A stretch of 64,000 nucleotides of DNA from Acidobacteriota bacterium. Lineage in GTDB: Bacteria; Acidobacteriota; Blastocatellia; RBC074. Positions within the stretch are counted from its first letter, which is position 1. Each line of letters starts with the position of its first letter. The notes below the pieces were generated by a model. It worked only from the letters and a program-made list of their open reading frames with translations. It did not search any database and was not told the origin of the DNA. The position numbers were made by a program, and so were the translations under genes. The stretch is from assembly GCA_016196035.1 (NCBI GenBank), contig JACPYM010000029.1:221244-285243 (forward strand). The letters run 5' to 3'. Shown piece after piece: positions 1 through 8,831 of the stretch.

Positions 1-628
1 CCAAGCCGTTGCGCCCGCCGCCGCCCGCGTAACCCGATTGCAAGTTCCCGTCGTCATCCGCGATGCACAGCACATTCATACGCGTCAGCGGCTGCACGTC
101 GCCGATCAGCGCGCCTTCGGACGTAGCGATCAGCATGACCTTGTACTTGTCCATAAACATCGCCTGCACCTCGCGCACACGCGGATCGTGCGCGCGCGCC
201 GCCTTGTCCGCGCGGTGCAACAATTCGATTTTGCGTTCGAGCGGCTCTTCGTTGGCCGGATGCGCGACGGGATAAAGATCGTGCTGCGGCTGGCTGGCCG
301 ATATGTTGACGGGGCCAACCTGCACGCCGCTCTCGGCGATATGCGCGGCGGTCAGCGCGGCCTTGCGGATGGCAGCGACTTCGATCTCGTCGCAGTAGGC
401 AAAGCCGGTGCGCTCGCCACTGATAACGCGCACGCCGACGCCCTGTTCGACCGTGCGATTGGCAGTCTTGATGATCTGCTCTTCGAGATTGAGCGCGTGG
501 TTGATCGTGTATTCGAAATACAGATCGGCGTAATCACCACCTTTCGACATGGCCGTGGCGAGCAAGCTTTCGATGTCGGCGGTGGTGAGATTGAATCGGG
601 AAGTGAAAAATTCAATTGGATTGGTCAT
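1..628 (-). CDS. tldD: TldD-like metalloprotease (PmbA/TldD family), N-terminal part, cut by window edge
   Basis: The reading frame opens with MTNPIEFF at 628 and stays open to base 1, giving about 209 residues; the rest lies outside the window. The start has TldD character: an N-terminal helix, a segment resembling 'ANRTVEQGVGVRVISGERTG', a 'GFAYCDE' stretch, and the region leading towards the family's glycine-rich core (end of visible part 'GYAGGGGRNGLG'). TldD works with TldE/PmbA as a heterodimeric zinc protease that trims unfolded peptides, known from microcin B17 maturation and CcdA turnover. The catalytic HExxxH motif would be beyond the visible part. It starts 3 bases after the stop of the upstream membrane protein gene, so the two are probably cotranscribed. 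TldD rather than TldE is a judgement from the N-terminus only. Confidence 0.82.
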   Translation of the reverse strand, partial: MTNPIEFFTSRFNLTTADIESLLATAMSKGGDYADLYFEYTINHALNLEEQIIKTANRTVEQGVGVRVISGERTGFAYCDEIEVAAIRKAALTAAHIAESGVQVGPVNISASQPQHDLYPVAHPANEEPLERKIELLHRADKAARAHDPRVREVQAMFMDKYKVMLIATSEGALIGDVQPLTRMNVLCIADDDGNLQSGYAGGGGRNGL

Positions 629-630
629 AG

Positions 631-1137
631 CTAAATCAACTCTCCAAACACTGGGAAAGCATAGGACGTAAACCAGGCAAATAAGAGCCAATGAAAACCA
701 AGGCTCAGTGGAAACGCAGGTTTGCGCCAGGCTTTCAGCCCAATCAAAGCAAGCGTTGCTATCAAACTAAAATTCAGGATTATCACAGCAACAGTGTGCA
801 CCCCGCCTTGATATTTCATCCCGTAAGACCAGTAAATTATGTTATGCAAAATGGAAAGCAAAGCGAGTAAGAAAAAGAGCATGAAACTGCGAGCCGGTAT
901 TTCAGGCTTTCCCAGAAAAGCATACGGATTCCATATCCACATCGCTAAAGCAGGAATGGACAGGATAAAGAGTTTGGTTCCCAAGAAGCTGGGAATCAGC
1001 ATTCCGACCAAGAAGAGCCAAAAGGGAAATGGGGCCCAGATGCGTGGCACGTTGGCATTGATTGACTGCCAAGCGACAAGGCTGAGCGAAATACCAGCAA
1101 GCAAAGTTGTGAGAGTGAAAAAGTGTTTTTGAGACAT
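631..1137 (-). CDS. small polytopic membrane protein, unknown function
   Basis: 168 residues with four to five hydrophobic stretches (about 8-25, 35-70, 85-105, 118-135, 145-160) and few charged residues, so it is an inner-membrane protein. The start at 1137 is supported by GGAGG a few bases upstream. I do not recognise the family; the arrangement resembles small uncharacterised integral proteins with aromatic-rich helices. It sits between a 71-residue protein gene upstream and tldD 3 bases downstream on the same strand, which suggests one transcript. No catalytic motif is visible. Confidence 0.7.
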   Translation of the reverse strand: MSQKHFFTLTTLLAGISLSLVAWQSINANVPRIWAPFPFWLFLVGMLIPSFLGTKLFILSIPALAMWIWNPYAFLGKPEIPARSFMLFFLLALLSILHNIIYWSYGMKYQGGVHTVAVIILNFSLIATLALIGLKAWRKPAFPLSLGFHWLLFAWFTSYAFPVFGELI

Positions 1138-1194
1138 CCCACCTCCAGAACAACTGTCGCAATACTTGTCTTGTTAGTTAGCTTTGGGCGGCAA

Positions 1195-1410
1195 TCAGGC
1201 CACTGCCAACAAGGCTTTTTCAACGTCCTTCGACAGTTCAAGGGCAACGAAGCATTCCGCCGGATACAAATAATCTTCGCCCGATTCGTCAACGATTCTG
1301 AGCAAGCCGTCCGCTGCTACCGCTGTGTCTGGCAAGACCTGATAGAGCTTGCGCAGTTCCAAGTCTTCGCAACCATTCTTTTGCACACAAACGACAAAGT
1401 GTTTAGACAT
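1195..1410 (-). CDS. 71-residue conserved-type small protein, unknown function
   Basis: Compact acidic protein beginning MSKHFVVCVQKNGCEDLELRK and containing 'YQVLPD', 'LRIVDESGEDYLYPAECF' and a C-terminal helix. The pattern 'FVVCV...LELRKLYQVLPD...GEDYLYP..CF' recurs in short proteins of cyanobacteria and acidobacteria (from memory, not searched). The predicted fold is a small beta barrel. Its ATG overlaps the last 8 bases of the Uma2 gene, so translation is probably coupled. No function can be assigned. A role as regulator or partner of the Uma2 nuclease is possible but only suggested by the overlap. Confidence 0.62.
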   Translation of the reverse strand: MSKHFVVCVQKNGCEDLELRKLYQVLPDTAVAADGLLRIVDESGEDYLYPAECFVALELSKDVEKALLAVA

Positions 1411-1954
1411 AAGCTGGTTGTTGAAACAATTCGCTAATGCGCAACCGGAAGCCGGGCAATAACGCCTCGCTCACCAACTCATCCTCTTCCCCCAACACCG
1501 TAATCGCTTTTGGCGAATCGTAAATGTGCACTTCGCGCAAGTCAGGTGACACTAACCAAGTTTGCCGCACGCCAGCGGTAAAACACTCGCGCAGCTTGCG
1601 GTTGACCTTCCCCCAGCTTTCGTTGGACGCGACAACTTCGACAGAGAGGTCAGGGGCGAGATGCCATTTCTCTTCGGTTTCGCCTTCGGGCGGCATGCGC
1701 GCGGCGGAAAGGAAAGAAACATCGGGCAAGCGTTCGTTCTGTCCGATTTGAAAGGTGGCGTCTGGGCCGTAGACACCGCCAAGCTGGTGCGCTTCGACAT
1801 ATCCACCCAAACGAATAATCAGGCGTGTGCCCACGCCGCTGTGTCTGGAACTACCCATGTCTTTGGCCTCCCATTGTCCATCCACAAGTTCATAGATTTT
1901 GTCGGCGTCGTCGGCGAGTGCGATACCAGTGGCGATTTGCGTTGTCGGAGCCAT
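1403..1954 (-). CDS. Uma2 family (DUF820) putative restriction-like endonuclease
   Basis: About 183 residues from the ATG at 1954, which is preceded by AGGAGG (1961-1966) at ideal spacing; a longer frame to 2017 lacks such a site. The PD-(D/E)XK core of Uma2/DUF820 proteins is visible: 'YELVDGQWEAKDMG' near the N-terminus, 'LPDVSFLS', then 'PDLSVEVVASNES' with the Asp-x-n-Glu pair, 'KVNRKLREC' with the following Lys, and 'QTWLVSPDLREVHIY'. The family is expanded in cyanobacteria and acidobacteria; its substrate is mostly unknown. It leads a probable operon with the 71-residue gene (8-base overlap), a membrane protein and tldD. Confidence 0.85.
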   Translation of the reverse strand: MAPTTQIATGIALADDADKIYELVDGQWEAKDMGSSRHSGVGTRLIIRLGGYVEAHQLGGVYGPDATFQIGQNERLPDVSFLSAARMPPEGETEEKWHLAPDLSVEVVASNESWGKVNRKLRECFTAGVRQTWLVSPDLREVHIYDSPKAITVLGEEDELVSEALLPGFRLRISELFQQPAYV

Positions 1955-2544
1955 TGCATTTCCTCCTGCTGAAAATTGATGCCGGTGGATTGTAGTTTTA
2001 CCAGGGTGATGCGGCAAGCAGGCAATCTATCCGGGCTTGCTGTCAATGAGTTGGAACTGACTGGCCTTTGCGGCTGCCAAGCAACGCCTGCTTTTGTCAT
2101 TTTGGCCAAGCCGCATCCGAAAACTCCAATGGCATCTGAGAAATTGGAAACCTGGGTTTAACAAAGCCGTTGGTTTTAAGGCGCGTCTTCTTTTGACGAG
2201 TGCGGCCAGCGTGCTATCTACGTTGTGATTCGAGGTTGATACAGAAAAGAAACCCGCCAATTGTTACTGCCGAAAAGCCATAACGAAACAATTCAGAATT
2301 TGTTTGTTACAGCGCTGTTACGAAGTTACAACGTGGCATAACGGTTGCACCTTTGTAACTCCGCATACGTACCAGAATATTTGAATTACCGTCACGTATG
2401 TTGATAACCGCGGCAACCATTGCCTCGTTTTCAATCGTTTCAGAAAACACAATCGCGAACCAAAACACTGGATGTGAACAACGGCCTTCACGGGCCGGCA
2501 GGTTGTCGTGTGTTCAATGACGCCCGCTAAAGGAGAAATGGAAT
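1955..2544. other. intergenic region upstream of the TonB receptor
   Basis: About 590 bases without a convincing gene. Short frames here lack a ribosome site and have no family character. The right end holds the ribosome-binding site of the TonB receptor (AAGGAG at 2529-2534). Around 2300-2365 there are repeated GTTAC/GTAAC words, which could be binding sites for a regulator, but no clear promoter can be read. Confidence 0.5.
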
Positions 2545-5500
2545 ATGAAATCAATTAAACCCTGCTTGTTATTTGTTTGTTTGTTGTGCGCCACGCTCGC
2601 GGCTTTCGGCCAGGCGGTTTCGGTCAGCAATGTCGAGGGCACCGTGACCGATCAGACCGGCGCGGTCGTGCCCAACGCCGTCGTGACCGTCACCAACGCC
2701 GGTACGGGCGCTAAACGCGAAGCCGCTGCCGATAGCAATGGCTATTACCGCGTCGCCGGATTGGCGCCGGGCCTGTATACGATCAGGATCGAGAGCAAAG
2801 GCTTTGCCACGCAGCTTTCCGAAAACGTGACGCTCAACGTGGGCACGACGCTCACGCTGAACGCGCAACTCAAACCGGCGGGCGCGACGGAAACCGTCAT
2901 CGTCAACGCGGGTGATGTGGCGCTGGTCGAAACGACGCGCACCGAATTGGGCGGCGTCGTCAGCAACCGCGAAATCGAAAACCTGCCGCTCAACGGGCGC
3001 AGTCTGGCGGGCCTGGCGATTCTGGTGCCGGGCGCGCGGCCCGCGCAATCCTTCGACCCGACCAAGAACCGCAGCGCGGCCTTTTCGGTCAATGGCGGCG
3101 GTGGACGCAACATCAACACCACCGTGGATGGCGGCGACAACAAAGACAACACCGTTGGCGGCATCGTCATGAATTTCTCGCTCGAAGGCGTGCAGGAATA
3201 CAAGCTCGAAACGCAGCGTTTCTCCGCCGCCGCGGGCCGCAGCGAAGGCGCGGCGCTCAACGTCATCACCAAGAGCGGCACCAACGCCTTGCGCGGTTCG
3301 GCGTTTCTCTTTGCGCGCGACAAAGCCTTCAACGCGAACGATCACATCTCCGTCGTCAGCAAACGCGCGAAGCCCGATTACAGCCGCCAACAATTCGGCG
3401 GCAGCCTGGGCGGGCCGGTCAAACAAGATCGTTTGTTCTTTTTCGGCGTCTACGAACGGACGCGCGAAGAGGCGGCCTTCAACGTCAGCCAGACCGTGGT
3501 GGACGAATTGACCATCGCCAAGGTCGCCGGGGCCAAACCGATTCAGACCGTGCCGACGCCCTTCCGCGACAACCTCTGGCAGGTGCGCCTCGACGGCAAA
3601 CTCAACGACAAACACACGGCCTTTTTGAAATGGGCGCAACAGACCAACAGTGCGCTCAACGACCAGGCCAACATCACCGACGAATCGAGCGGCAACTTCA
3701 CGCGGAATCATTTGTACCAGAGCACGCTCGGCTTCAATTCGACGCTGACGCCGGCGCTGGTCAATCAATTCGTCTTCGCCTATCAGTATTGGAACAACAT
3801 CATTGACTCAAACACCTTCGCGCCGTATCTGATCTTCCCCGGCGCGGGCGTGACCTTCGGCACCAATCCCAACATTCCGCAAGGCTCGGTGCAACGCAAG
3901 TTCCAATTCAAGGACGACCTGTTCTGGACGCGCGGCCAACACGGATTCAAATTCGGCGGTGATTACACGGCCATTCCCAAACTGGGCGGCTTCTTCCGCA
4001 CACCGCCGACGCCCAACCTGACCTTCCTCGACAATCCGTCGGTGATCACGACCGACAAGACGAAATATCCGCAAGGCTTCGCCACGCCCGGCGCGGTCTC
4101 GACACTGGTTTACACGTCGGGCGATCCGGCCTTTGATTATCACGACACCGCGATGATCTCGGCGTATGTGCAGGATGATTGGAAAGTCCGGCCCCGACTG
4201 ACGCTGAATCTGGGTGTGCGCTACGACCTCGATCACAACTTCATTCCAGCGCTGCCGAACAACCGCACCTACCTGTTGCTGAAACAGATCAATCACGTGG
4301 CGGCGAGCCGCTTGCCCGGCGATGACACCAACAATTTCTCGCCGCGTTTCGGGTTTGCCTGGGACATCGGCGGCGATGCCAAAAATGTCGTGCGCGGCGG
4401 CTATGGCATTTACTACGGGCAAGTCTTCCAGAACATCCCGCTCTTCGCCCAGCAACAGGCCAACGCGACGGTGTTCGCTTCGACCACGCTGACCAGTTCC
4501 GGCACCACGCCGCAAACCAACACCGATCCGTTCCTGAAGACCTTCCGTTATGGCGTAGACACGATCGCCATTCCACCCGCCGCCACGACGCTGGCGAACG
4601 GTGCGTCGGGCCGCCTCATCAGCCCCGATGCGGTGATGCCCTATACTCAGCAATTCAACGTCGGCTACAGCCGCCAACTCAGCCGCGATTACGCGGTCGA
4701 AGTGGATTACGTCCACATCCTCGGCTTGCACGAATACATGCGGCGGCGCTTGAACCCGCGCGTGCCGGGCAACACGGTCAAGGACATCAACGGCGCGAAT
4801 GTGGCGAACGCGCGGTTGCTGGCGGCGAATTTCGTGAGCGCCGGTTTGCCCGCCGCGCGGTTGGGCGACATCATTTACGAAGATTCCATCGGGCGTTCGC
4901 ACTACGACGGCTTGAACGTTCAACTGCGCAAACGCTTCACGAACCATCTCACTTTCCAAACGTCATACGTGCTTTCGCGCGGCATCGCCTATGGCGGCGC
5001 GAACAACACGGGCGCGGCGGCGGGCTTCGGCGGTCTGGTGCAGGATCAGAACGACATCTTCAACAAGGACGAACTGGGGCCGACCTCGACCGATGAACGG
5101 CACCGTTTTGTCTTTTCGGGTGTACTGGATTTGCCGTGGGGGTTGCAGGTTTCGCCGATTTTGCAGGCCGCTTCGCCGCGCGCCTACACGATCATTCAGG
5201 GCACTGACCGCAACGGCGACGGCGTCACCAACGACCGTTGGCTCGATCCGGCGACCAACCAGATCACCAAACGCGGCGCGTTCCGTGGCGGTTTCGACAT
5301 CCAACAGGTCACTGACCCGGCGACGGGCAAGACGGAAATCGTAGCGGGTGACGCAGTCTCGGCGCGCACTTTCACGCTGGATATGCGCGTCTCGAAATAC
5401 GTCAAGTTTAGCGACCGGATGAAACTTGGTTTGTTCTTCGAGGCCTTCAACCTGACCAATCACGTCAATTTCGGCGACGGCTTCCAGGGCAACGCGCGCA

Positions 5501-5637
5501 CGGTCAGCACGAGCGGCAAACCGCTGGTGCGCACTGTCACCGGCTATCTGGGCAACCGCACGGCCAGCATTCCGCCCGCACAAGGGGGCGCGGGCAGTCC
5601 GTTCCAGGCGCAGTTTGGGGCGCGCTTCACGTTCTAA
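2545..5637 (+). CDS. TonB-dependent outer-membrane receptor with carboxypeptidase-regulatory domain (Oar-like)
   Basis: 1030 residues. A signal peptide spans residues 1-22 (ends AFGQA). A carboxypeptidase regulatory-like beta-sandwich follows (about 27-115, with 'GTVTDQTGAVVPNA' and 'NGYYRVAGLAPGLYTI'). Next is a plug region (about 125-235, 'ENLPLNGRSL', 'GGGGRNINTTVDGG', 'ALNVITKSGTN'), then a long beta barrel with repeated aromatic strands ending '...FGARFTF', the terminal Phe expected for BAM recognition. It should import or sense a large substrate across the outer membrane using TonB energy; the ligand is unknown. Families of these receptors are strongly expanded in Acidobacteriota. The ATG has AAGGAG 10 bases upstream. 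A hairpin terminator follows the stop. Confidence 0.93.
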   Translation: MKSIKPCLLFVCLLCATLAAFGQAVSVSNVEGTVTDQTGAVVPNAVVTVTNAGTGAKREAAADSNGYYRVAGLAPGLYTIRIESKGFATQLSENVTLNVGTTLTLNAQLKPAGATETVIVNAGDVALVETTRTELGGVVSNREIENLPLNGRSLAGLAILVPGARPAQSFDPTKNRSAAFSVNGGGGRNINTTVDGGDNKDNTVGGIVMNFSLEGVQEYKLETQRFSAAAGRSEGAALNVITKSGTNALRGSAFLFARDKAFNANDHISVVSKRAKPDYSRQQFGGSLGGPVKQDRLFFFGVYERTREEAAFNVSQTVVDELTIAKVAGAKPIQTVPTPFRDNLWQVRLDGKLNDKHTAFLKWAQQTNSALNDQANITDESSGNFTRNHLYQSTLGFNSTLTPALVNQFVFAYQYWNNIIDSNTFAPYLIFPGAGVTFGTNPNIPQGSVQRKFQFKDDLFWTRGQHGFKFGGDYTAIPKLGGFFRTPPTPNLTFLDNPSVITTDKTKYPQGFATPGAVSTLVYTSGDPAFDYHDTAMISAYVQDDWKVRPRLTLNLGVRYDLDHNFIPALPNNRTYLLLKQINHVAASRLPGDDTNNFSPRFGFAWDIGGDAKNVVRGGYGIYYGQVFQNIPLFAQQQANATVFASTTLTSSGTTPQTNTDPFLKTFRYGVDTIAIPPAATTLANGASGRLISPDAVMPYTQQFNVGYSRQLSRDYAVEVDYVHILGLHEYMRRRLNPRVPGNTVKDINGANVANARLLAANFVSAGLPAARLGDIIYEDSIGRSHYDGLNVQLRKRFTNHLTFQTSYVLSRGIAYGGANNTGAAAGFGGLVQDQNDIFNKDELGPTSTDERHRFVFSGVLDLPWGLQVSPILQAASPRAYTIIQGTDRNGDGVTNDRWLDPATNQITKRGAFRGGFDIQQVTDPATGKTEIVAGDAVSARTFTLDMRVSKYVKFSDRMKLGLFFEAFNLTNHVNFGDGFQGNARTVSTSGKPLVRTVTGYLGNRTASIPPAQGGAGSPFQAQFGARFTF

Positions 5638-5657
5638 AGAAGGTCAGCACAAACGCA

Positions 5658-5708
5658 AAACCCAAAGGCGGCACTTGTTTCAAACAGACAGGCGCCGCCT
5701 TTGGGTTT
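5658..5708 (+). terminator. hairpin terminator after the TonB receptor
   Basis: Perfect 15-base arms at 5658-5672 and 5694-5708 with a 21-base loop, starting 20 bases after the stop codon. The arm ends are A/T rich on both sides (AAACCC.../...GGGTTT), so it could act in both directions, also for the convergent winged-helix gene that ends at 5742. Confidence 0.7.
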
Positions 5709-5741
5709 GTTTCGAGAGAGATTGGTTGTTGACGCCTGTGC

Positions 5742-7193
5742 TCAAGGCGTATGCCCGACGCGGCGCAACAAATCGTTAAAGCTGTGCTCGGCCCGCAATC
5801 CATCAAATTTCGGCTCAACTTTCAACCACAACGCCAGCCAGCCGCTGCGGTCTTCATACGCTTTTTCGAGCCAGGCCAGCGCCTGCTCATGCTCTCCAAG
5901 TCCAGCGTAAATCGTCGCGACATCGTAGGGCGAGACGTATTTGTGCTTGGCAATCTCCTGCAATTCGGCCAGCACCTTTTGCGCTTCGGCGCGCTGACCC
6001 GCTGCGGCGTAAGCGTGTCCGAGCGAGGCCAGGATTTGCGGGCTGTCGTTCAAGCGCTGAGCCTGCTGCAACTCGACCAGGGCTTCGGCAAATTTGCCCT
6101 GTTGCTCATAAGCCCAGCCGAGCAGCAAGTGTGGCCAGTATGATCTTGGCTCCACGCCCAACGCGCGCCGGTATTGTTCGATGGCCTGTTCCGGCTGGCG
6201 CGCAAAGTAAAACGCCAGCCCCAGTTGCCACAGGCTGAATTCATCCAGCGGATTGGCGTCCGCCGCGTGTTTCATCTCGGCTTGCGCTTCGGCCAGGCGG
6301 CCCACCGCGATCAAATGCCAGCCGTAAAGTTGATGCGCGGGCTGATAGTCGGGAGCGAGTGCAATCGCGCGCTTGAATTCACGTTCGGCACCCACCCAAT
6401 CCCATTCGTACTGCGTCTTGATGACGCCCAGGGTAACGTGCGCCGGGGCGAACGCCTCGTCACATTGCAAGGCCTGCGCGTTAGCCGCCTGCGCTTTGGG
6501 CATGGCTGCGCGCGGGGCAAGGTGCAGGTCTGAAAGGAACAGCCAGCCGACCGCGAGGCCGTCATAAGCGGACGCCGAGCGCGGGGCCAGGGCGATGGCG
6601 CGCTGATAGTATTCGAGGCCTTGTCTGATCTCGGCTTCCGTCCAGCGGCTGATGTAGAAATTGCCTTTGAACTCAAGCTGTTCGACATCGGCGCGCGGCG
6701 CCGGTTTGTAGCGCCAATAAATGCCAGCGCTGAGGAGCGTCAGCGCCAGAAAACCGAAGACGACCAAGAAGAGCTCGGGACGTTGGCGCAACCTGAGTCG
6801 GGCGGGGGCCAATGCAGCCGCAGGCGCGGTAGGCACAAGCGGCTGAACGGCGGCATCCGCGTTATGCAGGACTTTCACCACAGCGACAAAGCGATAGCCG
6901 CGCTTCGGGATGGTTTCGATGAACTTCTGCCCTTGTTCGCCTTCACCGAGCGTCTTACGCAGCCGCGAGATGTTGTCGGCCAGATTGTTCTCTTCGACAA
7001 AGCTGTCGGGCCAGACAGTTTTCAGCAATGTTTCTTTTTCCAGCAAATGGCCGGGCTGGGCGACCAGCGCCAGCAACAGGTCGAATGTTTTTGGCGCGAG
7101 CGGGATGGCCTCGCCCGCGCGCAGCAGCAAGCGTTCGGCTGCGTCCAGCCGGAAAGAGCCGAATTCGTATAACTGCTTGTGTTGCGTTTCCAT
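5742..7193 (-). CDS. winged-helix DNA-binding / TPR transmembrane protein (CadC-like)
   Basis: 483 residues from the ATG at 7193 (METQHKQLYEF...); the frame is open to 7400 but the extension has no family character. Residues 8-105 form an OmpR/CadC-type winged helix ('FRLDAAERLLLRAGEAIPLAPK', 'ENNLADNISRLRK', 'IETIPKRGYRFV'). One membrane helix lies near residues 155-175. The C-terminal two thirds are TPR repeats ('AYDGLAVGWLFLSDL', 'APAHVTLGVI', 'YWPHLLLGWAYEQQGKFAEAL'). The layout is that of membrane-anchored one-component regulators abundant in Acidobacteriota: cytoplasmic DNA-binding head, extracytoplasmic TPR domain. Target genes are unknown; the neighbouring TonB receptor is one candidate. 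Confidence 0.88.
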   Translation of the reverse strand: METQHKQLYEFGSFRLDAAERLLLRAGEAIPLAPKTFDLLLALVAQPGHLLEKETLLKTVWPDSFVEENNLADNISRLRKTLGEGEQGQKFIETIPKRGYRFVAVVKVLHNADAAVQPLVPTAPAAALAPARLRLRQRPELFLVVFGFLALTLLSAGIYWRYKPAPRADVEQLEFKGNFYISRWTEAEIRQGLEYYQRAIALAPRSASAYDGLAVGWLFLSDLHLAPRAAMPKAQAANAQALQCDEAFAPAHVTLGVIKTQYEWDWVGAEREFKRAIALAPDYQPAHQLYGWHLIAVGRLAEAQAEMKHAADANPLDEFSLWQLGLAFYFARQPEQAIEQYRRALGVEPRSYWPHLLLGWAYEQQGKFAEALVELQQAQRLNDSPQILASLGHAYAAAGQRAEAQKVLAELQEIAKHKYVSPYDVATIYAGLGEHEQALAWLEKAYEDRSGWLALWLKVEPKFDGLRAEHSFNDLLRRVGHTP

Positions 7194-7392
7194 CAGACGT
7201 TCCGAGAAGTTTCCTAGAATTTTCCGAGCGAAAAACCAGACGTGGCTGAAGACAGATTGCCCCCGCGCGCCTATCATCCGCCGTGCCATGCGCCGCTGAA
7301 CGCATTCTATGGTTGGGTGGCGGCGCGCGGCAATGCGGGCAACTCGTAGCGAAGGGCCGCGTGAGCCTGCGCCACCTTCATGGAGAACCTTG

Positions 7393-7635
7393 ATGAACAT
7401 CGAACAAATACGCGACGCGCTTCTTTATTGCACGGTCATGAACTTCGCGCTGCTGGCGCTGTGGGGGCTGCTCTGCCTGCTGCCGCGCGAGTGGATGTAT
7501 CGGGCGGCGGGCCGCATTTTCCGCTGCACCGCTGCACAGTTCGACACCGTCAACTATGCAGGCATTGTCTTCTACAAAATCGGCGTCCTGCTCTTCAATC
7601 TGATTCCCTATCTGGCCTTGCGCTTCGTGCGATGA
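7393..7635 (+). CDS. DUF6868-like small membrane protein
   Basis: 80 residues from the ATG at 7393, preceded by GGAG. Two hydrophobic helices (about 14-31 and 56-75) flank 'PREWMYRAAGRIF' and 'FDTVNYAGIVFYKIGVLLFNLIPYLALR', the pattern I associate with the DUF6868 family. Function unknown. Its stop overlaps the start of the following DUF418 gene (ATGA), so the two are translationally coupled. Confidence 0.75.
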   Translation: MNIEQIRDALLYCTVMNFALLALWGLLCLLPREWMYRAAGRIFRCTAAQFDTVNYAGIVFYKIGVLLFNLIPYLALRFVR

Positions 7636-8831
7636 AAAGCGGCGACCTGTCAGATCAAATGAAGCCGGTGGCGGAACGCCTCGTGGCGCTCGACGCGTTG
7701 CGCGGCGCAGCTTTGTTCGGCGTCTTGCTGGTCAATCTGGAAGTCGGCTTCCGCGTCTCGCTCTTTCAACAAATGCTGACGCCGCACACGCACGCGGGCT
7801 GGGCCAATCGCGCGACTGACATCCTCATCGCCGGGGTCTTCGAGTTCAAAGCCTTCACGCTCTTTGCGTTTTTGTTCGGTGTGGGCGTCGGCGTGCAAAC
7901 CGAGCGCACTGCAACGCGCCAACATTCGCCCACACGCTTTCTAGCGCGGCGCTTTGGCGTATTGCTCGTCATCGGGCTTAGTCACATGCTGCTGCTTTGG
8001 AATGGCGACATCCTGACGCTGTATGCCGTTTGCGACCTGTTGTTGATTCCCGTTATCGCGTTGTCAGCGCGCGGGCTGGCGATGTTGGGGCTGGTGCTTA
8101 TCGTGCTCGCGCCGTATTTGCCGTTTTTCAGCGCGCACTTTCCGGCGCAGGAAGCATTGCGCGCGCACGCTGCCGTTGCCACGCGGGTTTACGCGACGGG
8201 CAGCTTCACCGAAATCATGGCGTTGCGCTGGCACGAGGCGGGGCGTTTCATCGCGCCGTTGCTGCTCGGTTCGTTGCCGCGCACCGTTGGGTTGATGATG
8301 TGCGGCCTTGCCGCCTGGCGCGGGGGCGTCTTGCCACAACCACTGCAACACCGCACATTGCTCAAACGCACTCTCTGGCTCGCAGGTACCCTCGGCGCAT
8401 TGATGACGACTTTGCAGCTTTGGGCAAACGAAACGGGCCGCGCACTGCCTGCCGCATTCAGTTGGCTTTATCCGTATGATTTCGTCTTGCTGGCCGCAGC
8501 TTACGGGGCGGGCCTGTGGCTGTGGTTGAATCGCACCCCTTCAACTGCCGCGCGCTGGCTGGCGGCGGGGGGACGAATGGCGCTGAGCAATTACCTGGCG
8601 CAATCGGTGCTGTTCAGCCTGTTGTTTTACGGCTTCGGCCTGGGCTGGTTCGGCAAACTGGGTTCGACAGTGACGGCGCTGCTGGGCGTGACCGTCTTCA
8701 TCCTTCAACTCGCAGCCAGCGTGTGGTGGTTGCGGCGTTATCAGTTTGGCCCGGCGGAATGGCTCTGGCGTTCGTTGACGTATGGACAACGGCAACCATT
8801 CCACCGAGTTCCGTCATTCAACTCACTTTGA
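7632..8831 (+). CDS. DUF418 domain membrane protein (YeiB-like)
   Basis: 399 residues from the ATG at 7632. The N-terminus 'RLVALDALRGAALFGVLLVNL' is the hallmark of the YeiB/DUF418 family, followed by 'FKAFTLFAFLFGVGVGVQ' and about nine to ten membrane helices. The C-terminal DUF418 part has 'GRMALSNYLAQSVLFSLLFYG' and ends with 'RYQFGPAEWLWRSLTYG'. These proteins are predicted membrane transferases or transporters, related in topology to acyltransferase-3 proteins; substrate unknown. The start overlaps the DUF6868 stop by 4 bases. The 3' end overlaps by 9 bases the end of the convergent gene on the minus strand. Confidence 0.9.
   Translation: MKSGDLSDQMKPVAERLVALDALRGAALFGVLLVNLEVGFRVSLFQQMLTPHTHAGWANRATDILIAGVFEFKAFTLFAFLFGVGVGVQTERTATRQHSPTRFLARRFGVLLVIGLSHMLLLWNGDILTLYAVCDLLLIPVIALSARGLAMLGLVLIVLAPYLPFFSAHFPAQEALRAHAAVATRVYATGSFTEIMALRWHEAGRFIAPLLLGSLPRTVGLMMCGLAAWRGGVLPQPLQHRTLLKRTLWLAGTLGALMTTLQLWANETGRALPAAFSWLYPYDFVLLAAAYGAGLWLWLNRTPSTAARWLAAGGRMALSNYLAQSVLFSLLFYGFGLGWFGKLGSTVTALLGVTVFILQLAASVWWLRRYQFGPAEWLWRSLTYGQRQPFHRVPSFNSL

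Noticed and set aside
1195..1954. Uma2 and 71-residue protein as toxin-antitoxin pair
   Set aside because: The gene order and protein types do not match a known system; overlap alone is not enough.
2569..4959. Long minus-strand open frames (399 and 383 codons) opposite the TonB receptor
   Set aside because: They mirror the third-base bias of the receptor gene, have no ribosome site and no family character.
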